This document shows, piece after piece, positions 55,559-64,000 of a stretch of DNA of 64,000 bases (the stretch's first letter is position 1; every line of letters begins with the position of its first letter). Origin of the DNA: Streptomonospora wellingtoniae (lineage in GTDB: Bacteria; Actinomycetota; Actinomycetes; Streptosporangiales; Streptosporangiaceae); the NCBI RefSeq assembly GCF_031845375.1, contig NZ_JAVREK010000011.1, positions 62,001-126,000 of the forward strand, read 5' to 3'. A model generated the notes under the pieces. That model did no database searches. It was not told where the DNA came from and saw nothing but the letters and a program-made list of their open reading frames with translations. Position numbers and translations under genes: made by a program.

Positions 55559-56824
55559 TCAGGAGCTCAGGGTGCGCTCGGCGAAGTCCGCGAACTCGCC
55601 CGCGGCCTCATCCGGGCTCATCTGCCCGTGGTGCACCTCTTCGGAGAGGCGGATGAACTCGGTCTCCAGGGCGCCGGCGCCTGCCGGCGGTGCGGGCGGA
55701 GCCTCCTGCAGGTCGGACATGCGGTCTTCCTCGTAGTCCACGATGGCCTGGTCGACCTCGGTGTAGTCGATCGCCTCGCGCTGGGCCTCGGTGGCCGGGA
55801 TGCCGCGGTTGCCCCCGAAGATCTCGGCGACGCGCGGGTCGTTGATCATGAAGTCGACCAGCTTGGCCGCCGCGCCGGGGTTGCTGGTCTGGGCCGACGC
55901 CGACAGCAGCATCGAGGGCTTGAGGTACTGCCCGGAGTCGCCGGAGTCGGTGGGCAGCGGCGCCAGTTCGAGGTCCAGGTCGGACTCCTCGACATAGCGA
56001 GTGAGCATGTTGTCCCAGGTGAACTCCGACGCCGACAGGTTGGCGCCCAGCGGGGCGAGCGGCTTGACCTGCTCGGCCTCGTCGGCGGGCACCACGGCGC
56101 CGTCCTCGCGCAGCCCGGCGGCGCTCTCCCAGAACTCGGCGAGCCGGTCCTCGCCGAACCCGAGCTTGCCGCCGTCGGTGAACAGCGCGTCGCCCTCCTG
56201 GCGGAGCTTGGCCTCCAGCACCCAGATCAGCCCGGTGTAGTCGGAGGCTCCGTAGGGGTCGCCTCCGGTGTGCTCGCTGACCGCGGTCAGCGCCTCGTCG
56301 TAGTCCTCCCAGGTCCAGCCGTCCTCAGGCATGGGCGCTCCCGCCTCCTCGAACAGCTCGGGGGCGTAGACGAGGGAGAAGGTGTTGCCGCCGACGGGCA
56401 CGCCGTAGCGGGCGCCGTCGACGACTCCGGCCGTGCTCAGGCCCTCCAGCAGCCCGCTCGTGTCGAGGTTCTGCTCGTGCGCCTCAAGGTCGAGCAGCAC
56501 GCCGCGGTCGCTGTACTCGCGCAGGTAGGCGTTGTCCATCTGCAGCACGTCGGGCATGCCGCCGCCGGCCACCTGCGTGGAGAGCTTCTCCCAGTAAGTG
56601 TCGTACTCGGAGAAGGTCGGCGTGACCGCGATGTCGGGATGCTCTTCCTCGAACAGCGCGATGGCCTCGCGCATCAGCTCGGCCCGCTCGGCGTTGCCCC
56701 ACCACGAGTAGCGGATCTCCGGCGACCCGCTGCCCTCGCCTCCCCCGCAGCCGGTCGCCGCCAGCCCGAGGACCATCGCTACCGCGGCGGCAGATCTCGC
56801 CGCACCGCCCGTCCGCTGCACCAT
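55559..56824 (-). CDS. Sugar-binding lipoprotein of the ABC importer
   Basis: A 421-residue extracellular solute-binding protein. Signal peptide with lipobox LAATGC (Cys26). Core marks: IRYSWWGNAERAELMREA, MPDVLQMDNAYLREYSDRG, VYAPELFEEAGAPMPEDGW, and SDYTGLIWVLEAKL. ATG 56824. It reads from a region with a LacI-type operator. Substrate cannot be told from sequence. Confidence 0.93.
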   Translation of the reverse strand: MVQRTGGAARSAAAVAMVLGLAATGCGGGEGSGSPEIRYSWWGNAERAELMREAIALFEEEHPDIAVTPTFSEYDTYWEKLSTQVAGGGMPDVLQMDNAYLREYSDRGVLLDLEAHEQNLDTSGLLEGLSTAGVVDGARYGVPVGGNTFSLVYAPELFEEAGAPMPEDGWTWEDYDEALTAVSEHTGGDPYGASDYTGLIWVLEAKLRQEGDALFTDGGKLGFGEDRLAEFWESAAGLREDGAVVPADEAEQVKPLAPLGANLSASEFTWDNMLTRYVEESDLDLELAPLPTDSGDSGQYLKPSMLLSASAQTSNPGAAAKLVDFMINDPRVAEIFGGNRGIPATEAQREAIDYTEVDQAIVDYEEDRMSDLQEAPPAPPAGAGALETEFIRLSEEVHHGQMSPDEAAGEFADFAERTLSS

Positions 56825-56864
56825 GGTGGTGACCGCCCTTCTTCGCCGCTCGACTCACCCGGAA

Positions 56865-56892
56865 TTGAAACGATTTACGGAAAGCGCTTCCC
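56865..56892. promoter_or_regulatory. LacI-type operator before the sugar importer operon
   Basis: GGAAAGCGCTTCCC (56879-56892) is nearly a perfect palindrome, and TTGAAACGATTTACGG lies alongside. It is 50 bases upstream of the lipoprotein start. No LacI-family gene is in the window. Confidence 0.55.
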
Positions 56893-57086
56893 GTCCAATT
56901 GGAGGCTCAGATTAGGCTCCCTGAAACCTCCCGTCAATACTGCTGCGCGATCCGTTGCAACGATCGACCGCGTGCACCGCGGCCCCCGCGGCGCACCGCT
57001 CGCCGCGGTGCGGGCGTTCCCGCGAACGCTAGCCTGGCCGCAGAGCCGACCGGCGGCGTGCCCGCCGGGGAACTGGAGCGTGCACC

Positions 57087-58181
57087 ATGACCGTGTCCCT
57101 GCGCCCCGACCACCTCGACTTCGCGCTGCGGCTCAACGCCGCACTGGCCGGCCCCGGAACGCGCGAGCACGCCTGGTCGCCGCTGTCGGTGGCCGGCGCG
57201 CTGGGGCTTGTGGCCACCGGTGCGCGCGGCGCCACGCGGCGCGAGTTCGAGGGACTGCTCGGCCGCGACATCGGAGGCCACCTCGCCGCCCTCGACGACG
57301 CGGCCTCCGACAGCCCGGATCTGGCCTCCGCCACCTCGCTGTGGATGCGCAGCGACCTGGAGTTGCACGCGGAGTTCGAGAGCGCCGTGCGCGCGCGGCC
57401 CGACTCGGCGATGCGCAGGGCCGACTTCGCGGGCGACCCCGAGCGCGTGCGCCGCGAGGCCAACGCCGAGGCCGCGAAGACCACCCGCGGCATGATCGCG
57501 GAACTGCTGCTGCCCGGCGACGTGCGCGCTTCCGCCCAGGCGCTGCTGCTCAACGCCCTGTGGGTGCGGATGCGCTGGTCCGAGCCCTTCGATCCGGCCG
57601 CGACGGAGTCCGCGCCCTTCCACACGCCGTCAGGCGAGCGCCGCGTGCCCATGATGCGCCGCCGCGGGCGCCATCCCTACGCCGAGGCCGCAGGCTGGCG
57701 GATGGCGAGCCTGCCCGCGGCCGACGATCTCGCGCTGGATGTGCTGCTGCCCGAGGACCCGGCGCGGGACACCGTACCGGCACCCGAAGCGCTCTCGGCG
57801 CTCTACCGCGCGGCCTCCCCCACCGAGGTCGACCTCTGGCTGCCGCGATTCGAGGCGCGCACGCGCACGGCGCTGTCGGCGCCCCTGGCCGAGGCCGGCG
57901 TCGCCACGGCGTTCAGCGACCGGGCGGACCTCTCCGGGATCTCACCGCGCCCGCTACGCATCGACGAGGCGGTGCACGAGGCGGTGCTGCGGGTCGACGA
58001 GGAGGGCGCCGAAGGGGCGGCTGCGACAGCGGTCGTGATGCGCACCGTCGCCGCCGTGACGGACAGGCCGGTCCGCTTCGCCGCAGACCGCCCGTTCGCC
58101 TTCGTCCTGCGCCGCCGACAGGCGGTGCTGTTCCTGGGGGCGGTCGCCGCACCTGCCGACCCGGGACCGGCCCGGGCGTGA
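57087..58181 (+). CDS. Serpin (serine protease inhibitor family)
   Basis: A 364-residue bacterial serpin. Conserved marks: the N-terminal helix region (AWSPLSVAGALGLVATGARG), LLLNALWVRMRWSEPFD (about 153-169), and the reactive-loop hinge DEEGAEGAAATAV (304-316), whose small residues fit an inhibitory serpin. By hinge counting P1 is near Val321. No signal peptide, so intracellular. GGAG precedes the ATG. It is divergent from the sugar importer. Confidence 0.9.
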   Translation: MTVSLRPDHLDFALRLNAALAGPGTREHAWSPLSVAGALGLVATGARGATRREFEGLLGRDIGGHLAALDDAASDSPDLASATSLWMRSDLELHAEFESAVRARPDSAMRRADFAGDPERVRREANAEAAKTTRGMIAELLLPGDVRASAQALLLNALWVRMRWSEPFDPAATESAPFHTPSGERRVPMMRRRGRHPYAEAAGWRMASLPAADDLALDVLLPEDPARDTVPAPEALSALYRAASPTEVDLWLPRFEARTRTALSAPLAEAGVATAFSDRADLSGISPRPLRIDEAVHEAVLRVDEEGAEGAAATAVVMRTVAAVTDRPVRFAADRPFAFVLRRRQAVLFLGAVAAPADPGPARA

Positions 58182-58200
58182 CGGCTGCGCCGGGAGGCGC

Positions 58201-58773
58201 CTACGCGGCCAGCCGGTCGAAGGGGGCGGCGTAGCGGAACGCGCCGCGGTGCGCGGGGGCGCGGGCGCTCAGTGGGCGCACCTGGAAGTACTCGCCCCAG
58301 GCCGGATCGGGTGCGGCCACGCCGAGCTCCGCAGCCGGGCGGAAGCCGAAGCGCTGGTAGTAGCCCGGGGCGCCGAGGAGTGCGACGAGCGCCTCCGACC
58401 GGGATTCGGCCGCGCCCAGCACGGCGTGCATCAGGGCCGATCCGATGCCGCGGCCCTGGCTGCCGGGCACCACGCCGATCGGCCCCAGCCCCAGCGCCGC
58501 GGCCGTGCCCACGTGACCGCGGGTGCACACGACATGGCCGACCACCGTCCCCCCGGCGGCGGGAGCCGCCGGGTCGCCCGAACCGATCGCCTCCACGGCC
58601 ACGAGCGAGTACTCCGGCAGCCAGCCGGCGTCCCGGCGCAGCCACCCCAGCAGGGTCGCCTCGATCGGATCGGTGCCGTCCGGCGCACCGGCGGGGACGT
58701 TCGCGGCGAAGGCCGAGGCGATCACCGAATGCACCGCCGCCTCGTCCGCGGCGGTCTCCCGTCTGATCAGCAT
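58201..58773 (-). CDS. GNAT-family N-acetyltransferase
   Basis: A 190-residue protein. The acetyl-CoA loop is PGSQGRGIGSALMHAVLG (about 105-122), preceded by LGPIGVVPG; the C-terminal region includes LLGAPGYYQRFGFRPAAELG, typical of the GNAT fold. ATG 58773 is preferred (GTG 58779 possible). Substrate unknown. It sits alone near the serpin. Confidence 0.88.
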   Translation of the reverse strand: MLIRRETAADEAAVHSVIASAFAANVPAGAPDGTDPIEATLLGWLRRDAGWLPEYSLVAVEAIGSGDPAAPAAGGTVVGHVVCTRGHVGTAAALGLGPIGVVPGSQGRGIGSALMHAVLGAAESRSEALVALLGAPGYYQRFGFRPAAELGVAAPDPAWGEYFQVRPLSARAPAHRGAFRYAAPFDRLAA

Positions 58774-58779
58774 CAGCAC

Positions 58780-58978
58780 ACCCTAGAAGCGCGCACCCGC
58801 CGCGGCACGCGAATTTCCGGCGTCCGCGCCGGAGGCCCGGTTCTGTGCGCGCGCCCGGGCCGGGGGACGCACACGGGCGCGGCTCCGGCCGGCCGCGGGA
58901 GCCGCCTGAGCGGCTGGGACCGGTCCGGCACCGCACCCTCAGGGGCGCGGGGCGCCGAGGCGCCTCTCTAGCACCGGC
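58780..58978. other. Intergenic region between GNAT and DUF3710 genes
   Basis: About 200 GC-rich bases with no convincing gene. A hairpin-prone GGCGC/GCGCC stretch lies near the DUF3710 end. Confidence 0.3.
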
Positions 58979-59767
58979 CTAGGATTCGTCCGCTCCGCCG
59001 CCCGCGCCGCCCCCGCTGCCCTCAGCGGCCTGGCCGTTGCCGGCGGTGCGGTTGCGCTGGGCCGCCGCTTCGGCCATGGACTGCTGGATCTCCTGGGGCA
59101 CGACGATCGGAAGCATCTCGCGCGGTGGCGCCGGGCTGTCGCCGCGCATGACTACGATCTGCTGGAACAGCTCTTCGACCTCGGCCATCGCCTGGGGCTT
59201 GGAGGCGCCCTCGCCGCGGATGACGCCGTGCAGTACCCACCGGGGCCCGTCGACGCCGATGAAGCGCACCCGCTCGCCCATCTGCTGGCCCTGCTCGTTC
59301 TTCTTGCCGGCGACCGGCACGACCGCCCGCAACTCCGGGCCGAAGGTGCCGTCGAAGTCCTCGACCTTGCCGCCCTGGGAGGTCACCTGCGAGCGCAGCT
59401 CCTCGCGCATGTCCGCCCAGACGCCGCTGGACTTGGGCGCGGCAAAGGGCTGCACCTGTAGCGCCGAACTCTGCGTGCGCAGCGTCACGCCGATGATGCG
59501 GTTCTGCTGGGGAGCGACGTTCACCTGGACCTCGATCCCCGGGCGCACCGGGATCCGCACCGCGCCCAGGTCCATGCGCTGGGCCCCTGGTGCCTCCTCG
59601 GCCGAGTCCCACGGACCGCCGCTCCGGTGGCGGTCGGCCTCCTTGTCCGGCTCCGGAGGGTCCTCGGGCCGACCCGCGAAGTCGGCCTCGGAGCCGGCCG
59701 CGCCGGCGGTCGCGGCGGTGCCGTCAGCGCCCTCGCCGTCCTTCTTCTTGCGTCGGCGTCCGAACAC
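58979..59767 (-). CDS. DUF3710 protein
   Basis: A 262-residue cytoplasmic protein: basic start (MFGRRRKKKDGEG), acidic disordered linker (about 12-60), then the DUF3710 core (DLGAVRIPVRPGIEVQVNV, LQVQPFAAPKSSGVWADMRE, FIGVDGPRWVLHGVIRGEG), and a Gly/Ala tail. Next to dut in many actinomycetes. Function unknown. GTG at 59767. Confidence 0.9.
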   Translation of the reverse strand: MFGRRRKKKDGEGADGTAATAGAAGSEADFAGRPEDPPEPDKEADRHRSGGPWDSAEEAPGAQRMDLGAVRIPVRPGIEVQVNVAPQQNRIIGVTLRTQSSALQVQPFAAPKSSGVWADMREELRSQVTSQGGKVEDFDGTFGPELRAVVPVAGKKNEQGQQMGERVRFIGVDGPRWVLHGVIRGEGASKPQAMAEVEELFQQIVVMRGDSPAPPREMLPIVVPQEIQQSMAEAAAQRNRTAGNGQAAEGSGGGAGGGADES

Positions 59768-59829
59768 GCCTTACACCTCTCCCGCTTCGTCGTCCCCGGC
59801 GGATCTGGCGCCGGGGGTCCTCGTCGTCG

Positions 59830-60303
59830 TCACGTGCGCGCCGCGTGGCCGCCCGTCGAACCGAACCCGTCCGCGCCGCGCACGGAGTCCGGGAGAGCAT
59901 CGGCCTCGCGGAACACCGCCCGCTCCACGCGCTGGACGACCAGCTGGGCGACGCGGTCCCCGCGGGTGAGCTCGACCGCGGTCTCCGCGTCCGTGTTGAG
60001 CAGGGTCACCCGCACCTCGCCGCGGTAGCCGGCGTCGACAGTGCCGGGCGCGTTGACGAGGGTCAGTCCGCACCGGGCGGCCAGTCCCGAACGGGGATGC
60101 ACGAAGGCGGCATAGCCCTCGGGCAGCGCGATGGCGATTCCGGTACCGACCACCGCCCGCCGGCCCGGTGGCACGACCACGTCCTCGGCGGTGACCAGGT
60201 CCGCGCCGGCGTCGCCGGGGCGGGCGTAGACCGGCAGGGGAAGGTCGGGGTCGATGCGGCGGATGAGGACCTCGACCCCGCGGCTGGGGCTTCCGTTACT
60301 CAC
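59830..60303 (-). CDS. dut: dUTP diphosphatase
   Basis: A 157-residue trimeric dUTPase that keeps uracil out of DNA. All family motifs are present: PGDAGADL (29-36), HPRSGLAARCGL, GTVDAGYRGEVRVTLLN, RGDRVAQLVVQ and the C-terminal flexible arm RGADGFGSTG. GTG at 60303. DUF3710 lies downstream on the same strand. Confidence 0.96.
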   Translation of the reverse strand: MSNGSPSRGVEVLIRRIDPDLPLPVYARPGDAGADLVTAEDVVVPPGRRAVVGTGIAIALPEGYAAFVHPRSGLAARCGLTLVNAPGTVDAGYRGEVRVTLLNTDAETAVELTRGDRVAQLVVQRVERAVFREADALPDSVRGADGFGSTGGHAART

Positions 60304-60420
60304 ACTGAGCGAGCTTATCGCGGTGCGGGGCCTGTGTCGGACGCCGCGTGGAGCGACGGTGGGCGGGACGGCCGAAACCGCCCCGCACGCCCGTTGCTCG
60401 GCGCCGCGGCGGCCCTCCGG

Positions 60421-62991
60421 CTACCCGGCGGCGGGCAGGCTGACCTCGACCTGCAGCTCGGTGTCGTCGGAGGCCTCGAAGTCAAGCCGGGCGGCGCGCC
60501 CGGCCGCGGCGAGGTCGTCGCCGGCCAGACGCACGTGGTTGACGCTCTTTCCGCGCACCGACACCCGCTCGATCTCGGCCCGCATGGAGAGCTTGGCCTC
60601 GGACTTGGCCTTGCGGATCGTGCGCAGCACCTCCGAGGCCGCTGCCAGCACGGCGGGGTCGCCCTCGCGTGCGGCGGCGCGCAACTCCTCGGCCTCGGGC
60701 CAGGACTCGGCGTGCACCGACCCCTCGTGCCACCAGCTCCACACCTCGTCGGCGACGAACGGAAGGAACGGTGCGAACAGCCGCTGCAGCGCCGAAAGGG
60801 CGAGCAGCAGGGCCGCGCGGGCCGAGGCGGCGGCGGGCGAGGCGGCGTCGTAGGCGCGGGCCTTGACCAGCTCCAGGTAGTCGTCGCAGAGCTCCCAGAA
60901 GAACCGCTCGACGCGCTCCAGCGCACGGGTGTGGTCGTAGGCCTGGAAGGCTGCGGTGGCGTCCTCGACGACGTCGGCGAGCGTGGCGAGCATCGAGCGG
61001 TCCAGCGGCTCGGTGACCGCGGACGGCTCCGCCGCGGTGTCCTCGCCGGCGACCGACAGCGCGAACTTGCTCGCGTTGAGGATCTTGATGCCCAATCGGC
61101 GGCCGACCTTCATCTGGCCCTCGTCCAGCGCGGTGTCGGCGCCCAGCCGCCCGCTGGCGGCCCAGTAGCGGATGGCGTCGGAGCTGTACCTCTCCAGCAG
61201 GTCGATGGGCGTGACGACGTTGCCCTTCGACTTGGACATCTTCTTGCGGTCGGGGTCGAGGATCCACCCCGAGATGGCCGCGCCCTGCCAGGGCAGGCTG
61301 CCGTGCTCGAAGTGGGAGCGCACGACCGTGGCGAACAGCCAGGTACGGATGATGTCCTGGCCCTGGGGCCGCAGGTCCATCGGGAAGACGCGCTCGAAGA
61401 GGTCGGGGTCGCGCTCCCAACCGCCGGCCACCTGCGGGCTGAGCGACGAGGTGGCCCAGGTGTCCATGATGTCGGGGTCGCCGGTGAAGCCGCCGGGCTC
61501 GCCGCGCTGATCCTCGGCGTAGCCCGCCGGAGAGTCGGAGCTGGGGTCGACCGGCAGCTGCGACTCGTCCGGCAGCAGCGGGGCGTCGTAGTCGGGATTG
61601 CCCTCGGCGTCGAGCGGATACCACACGGGGAACGGCACGCCGAAGAAGCGCTGGCGGCTGATCAGCCAGTCGCCGTTGAGGCCCTCGACCCAGTGCTCGT
61701 AGCGCGAGCGCATGTGGTCGGGGTACCAGTTCAGCGCGCGCCCGCGTGAAAGCAGCTCCTCGCGGACGGAGGTGTCGCGCCCGCCGTTGCGGATGTACCA
61801 CTGGCGGGTGGTGACGATCTCAAGCGGCTTGTCGCCCTTCTCGTAGAACTTCACCGGGCGGGTGGTGGGCGCGGGCTCGGCGAGCAGGTCGCCGGACTCG
61901 CCCAGCAGCTCGACCATGCGCTCGCGGGCGGTGTGCACGGTGGCTCCGGCCAGGCGGGCATAGGCCTCGCCGCCGCCTGCCGCGGCGACGGCCTCGGGCG
62001 GTTCGGAGACGATGCGGCCGTCCCAGCCCACGACGGGGCGGGTGGGCAGCTGCAGCTCGCGCCACCAGGTGACATCGGTGAGGTCGCCGAAGGTGCAGAT
62101 CATCGCGATGCCGGAGCCCTTGTCGGGCTCGGCGAGGCGGTGCGCCATGACGGGGACCTCGACGCCGAAGACCGGCGTGCGCACCGTGCCGCCGAACAGG
62201 TCGCGGTAGCGGGTGTCGTCGGGGTGGGCGACCAGAGCGACGCAGGCGGGGATCAGCTCGGGCCGGGTGGTCTCGATGACGACCGGGTCGCCGCCGTCGC
62301 GGTGGAAGGCGACCTTGTGGAAGGCGCCGGTGCGCTCGCGGTCCTCCAGCTCGGCCTGGGCGACGGCCGTACGGAAGGTGACGTCCCACAGCGTGGGCGC
62401 CTCGGCCATGTAGGCCTCGCCGCGCGCGAGGTTGCGCAGGAACGCGCGCTGGGACGTGGCGCGGGCGCCGTCGTCGATGGTGGCGTAGGAGTAGCGCCAG
62501 TCGACGCTGAGGCCCAGGCGGCGCCAGATGCCCTCGAAGACCTTTTCGTCCTCGGCGGTCAGCCTGTCGCACAGCTCGATGAAGTTGCGCCGCGAGATGG
62601 GCACCTGCCGCTTGGGGTCGGGCTTGGCCGGCGGTGTGAAGCCGGGGTCGTAGGCGACGCTGGGGTCGCAGCGCACGCCGTAGTAGTTCTGCACCCGGCG
62701 CTCGGTGGGCAGGCCGTTGTCGTCCCAGCCCATCGGGTAGAAGACCGACTTTCCGCGCATGCGCTGGAAGCGGGCGACGGTGTCGGTGTGGGTGTAGGAG
62801 AAGACGTGCCCGATGTGCAGCGAGCCGGAGACCGTGGGCGGCGGGGTGTCGATCGAGTAGATCTCGGAGCGGCTCTTGGTGCGGTCGAAGTGGTAGACGC
62901 CGGACTCGTCCCATACGTCGACCCATTTCGCCTCGATACCGTCGAGCGAAGGCTTGTCGGGCACGCGGAAAGAACGAGAGCGGTTGGTCAT
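60421..62991 (-). CDS. valS: Valyl-tRNA synthetase
   Basis: An 856-residue class I synthetase. HIGH motif SGSLHIGHVF (His59-His62), KMSKS at 584-588 (DPDRKKMSKSKGNVV), an editing domain (about 190-350; VVIETTRPELIPACVALVAH), and an anticodon-binding domain near the end. ATG 62991 is used; an upstream frame to 63039 is not conserved. The start region has no clear T-box. Confidence 0.96.
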   Translation of the reverse strand: MTNRSRSFRVPDKPSLDGIEAKWVDVWDESGVYHFDRTKSRSEIYSIDTPPPTVSGSLHIGHVFSYTHTDTVARFQRMRGKSVFYPMGWDDNGLPTERRVQNYYGVRCDPSVAYDPGFTPPAKPDPKRQVPISRRNFIELCDRLTAEDEKVFEGIWRRLGLSVDWRYSYATIDDGARATSQRAFLRNLARGEAYMAEAPTLWDVTFRTAVAQAELEDRERTGAFHKVAFHRDGGDPVVIETTRPELIPACVALVAHPDDTRYRDLFGGTVRTPVFGVEVPVMAHRLAEPDKGSGIAMICTFGDLTDVTWWRELQLPTRPVVGWDGRIVSEPPEAVAAAGGGEAYARLAGATVHTARERMVELLGESGDLLAEPAPTTRPVKFYEKGDKPLEIVTTRQWYIRNGGRDTSVREELLSRGRALNWYPDHMRSRYEHWVEGLNGDWLISRQRFFGVPFPVWYPLDAEGNPDYDAPLLPDESQLPVDPSSDSPAGYAEDQRGEPGGFTGDPDIMDTWATSSLSPQVAGGWERDPDLFERVFPMDLRPQGQDIIRTWLFATVVRSHFEHGSLPWQGAAISGWILDPDRKKMSKSKGNVVTPIDLLERYSSDAIRYWAASGRLGADTALDEGQMKVGRRLGIKILNASKFALSVAGEDTAAEPSAVTEPLDRSMLATLADVVEDATAAFQAYDHTRALERVERFFWELCDDYLELVKARAYDAASPAAASARAALLLALSALQRLFAPFLPFVADEVWSWWHEGSVHAESWPEAEELRAAAREGDPAVLAAASEVLRTIRKAKSEAKLSMRAEIERVSVRGKSVNHVRLAGDDLAAAGRAARLDFEASDDTELQVEVSLPAAG

Positions 62992-63294
62992 GGGCCCAAT
63001 GGTATTGGTTCGGCGGCCCTGATCGCTCCGGATCCGCACGGCCCGCGATGGCGCCCCTGCAGCGCCTCGCGCGGTCTCGCGGCCGCCCGGCGGCCCGGAC
63101 CGTGGCGGCGGGGCGGCGCGCCCCGTGCAGGCCGCGGCGCCGGCGCCGGTCGTGAAAGGATTCCGGTAGGCGCATCCGCAAGGCGCCGGATCGCGCCGCG
63201 CCGGAGGCGGTCGGCCACAGCGCCGCGCACGGCCGCGCGGTCAGCCGCGTGCGGCAACGCGGCCACGAAGGCTAGAAGGGAAGCGATCCGACAG
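62992..63294. other. Intergenic region between valS and DUF4235
   Basis: About 300 GC-rich bases between divergent genes. GC-rich hairpins (GGCGCATCC...GGATCGCGCC-like) are present, but no gene, T-box or clear promoter was recognised. Confidence 0.3.
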
Positions 63295-63588
63295 ATGGCT
63301 AAGAAGAGGAACGGTGAGTTCGCGGCGCAGGTCGTCGGCAGCGTCACCGCTCTGGCGGCGGGCTACGTCGCCCGCAAGGCGCTGACGTTCGCCTGGACCC
63401 AGGCCACCGGCAAGGCGCCGCCCACAGAGCCGGAGTCCCCCGACGTCAGCCTCAGCGAGGCGCTGGGCTGGGCCGTGGTCACCGGCATCGGTATGGAGGT
63501 CACCCGCGTGCTCGCGGTGCGCGCCGCCCACCGCCGGTTCTTCGACGCCGCCGACCAGAGCGGCGTCGTGGGGATCGACGTGGACTGA
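63295..63588 (+). CDS. DUF4235 small membrane-associated protein
   Basis: A 97-residue protein with the DUF4235 pattern: basic start MAKKRNGEFAAQVVGSVTAL, AAGYVARKALTFAWTQATGK and ALGWAVVTGIGMEVTRVLAV. It has about two hydrophobic helices. ATG 63295, weak ribosome site. Function unknown. Confidence 0.85.
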   Translation: MAKKRNGEFAAQVVGSVTALAAGYVARKALTFAWTQATGKAPPTEPESPDVSLSEALGWAVVTGIGMEVTRVLAVRAAHRRFFDAADQSGVVGIDVD

Positions 63589-63648
63589 GCGCAAACCGCG
63601 GGCGGGCGCCCGCCGGCGGGCCGTCGCGGCCTCCGGCGGGCGCTTGTG

Positions 63649-64000
63649 TCAGCCGCCGGGCAGCTCGCCCGCGTAACCGCCGGCGCCGATGCCGCCGGGC
63701 CCGGACGCCGCGGGCAGGCCCTGCGCGCGCAGGTCGGCGCGCACCGACTTGGCCAGCGCCCGCGTGGCGGCGCGGTTGAGGGTTCCTCCGGCGACGGCCC
63801 CGGTCAGGTAGGGCCCCAGTGTCGACAGGTGGCGGCCGAGCGTCCGCAGCAGCCTCCGGCGCAGCGCGGCCTTGGCGGCGACTCCCAGGGTCGCCGACAG
63901 CGACTGAGCGGCGCTGAGGGGGTCGATCCCGCGCTTGCGCGCCCACGACGCGAGGTAGCCGGTGGTGCGCTGCAGGCTCGTTCCCGGCACCGGCGCACCG
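63649..64000 (-). CDS. EcsC-like protein, C-terminal part (cut by window)
   Basis: The minus-strand frame is open to the right edge of the window, so the N-terminus is missing. Visible: SLQRTTGYLASWARKRGIDP, RRRLLRTLGRHLSTLGPYLT, GAVAGGTLNRAATRALAKSV. The LGPYLTGAVAG...N pattern is EcsC-like, but too little is left to be certain. Confidence 0.5.
   Translation of the reverse strand, partial: GAPVPGTSLQRTTGYLASWARKRGIDPLSAAQSLSATLGVAAKAALRRRLLRTLGRHLSTLGPYLTGAVAGGTLNRAATRALAKSVRADLRAQGLPAASGPGGIGAGGYAGELPGG

Noticed and set aside
55628..58234. Plus-strand 868-codon ORF across the lipoprotein and serpin genes
   Set aside because: It overlaps two well-supported genes in other frames and has no recognisable domain.

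Overview
The window comes from a very GC-rich actinomycete. Gene content and order on the right (valS, dut, DUF3710, DUF3159, a TrkA pair, a TRAM-type RNA methyltransferase) fit a Streptomyces/Nocardiopsis-like host; I cannot fix the genus from sequence alone. About three quarters of the window (1 to about 48,960) is one integrated siphophage, almost all on the minus strand. Its integrase lies at the right edge, against the 3' end of the host methyltransferase gene. Its left end is outside the window.

Read from right to left, the prophage runs as follows. First comes a tyrosine integrase and immunity region (46-49 kb) with divergent HTH regulators and an excisionase-like protein. Next is a recombination and early region (38-46 kb): a phiC31-gp3-like protein, a RecB-family nuclease, RusA, WhiB and many tiny Cys-rich proteins. 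A replication region (31.5-34.5 kb) follows, with a DnaC-like loader and a winged-helix initiator whose own gene carries iteron-like repeats, a G-rich telomere-like tract and an inverted repeat, so it is a good candidate origin. Then comes a block of very small coupled genes (25.6-31.5 kb) including a PAPS-reductase-like protein, MazG, a DUF433 protein and an FDXHR zinc protein. The late region covers HNH, a small primase-like protein, terminase, portal, MuF-like protein, scaffold, HK97-type capsid, head-tail connectors, tail, tail tip and lysis (1-24 kb). At the far left, on the plus strand, is the C-terminal two thirds of an ATP-dependent DNA ligase.

Two tiny plus-strand HTH genes (34.5 and 38.0 kb) interrupt the minus-strand early operon. 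Each lies behind a symmetric operator shared with a divergent minus-strand promoter. The tail chaperone gene has a textbook G GGG GGA -1 frameshift site. The tape measure protein carries a 46-residue Trp/Pro-rich repeat array and a CHAP-like domain.

To the right of the prophage are chromosomal genes: RNA methyltransferase, two TrkA-type RCK proteins, DUF3159, a sugar ABC importer (two permeases and a lipoprotein, no ATPase) with a small membrane protein, a serpin, a GNAT acetyltransferase, DUF3710, dUTPase, valyl-tRNA synthetase, DUF4235 and a truncated EcsC-like gene. Many phage starts were chosen from 4-base ATGA/GTGA overlaps with the upstream stop codon, a pattern found throughout the minus-strand operons. 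No tRNA, rRNA or CRISPR array was seen.
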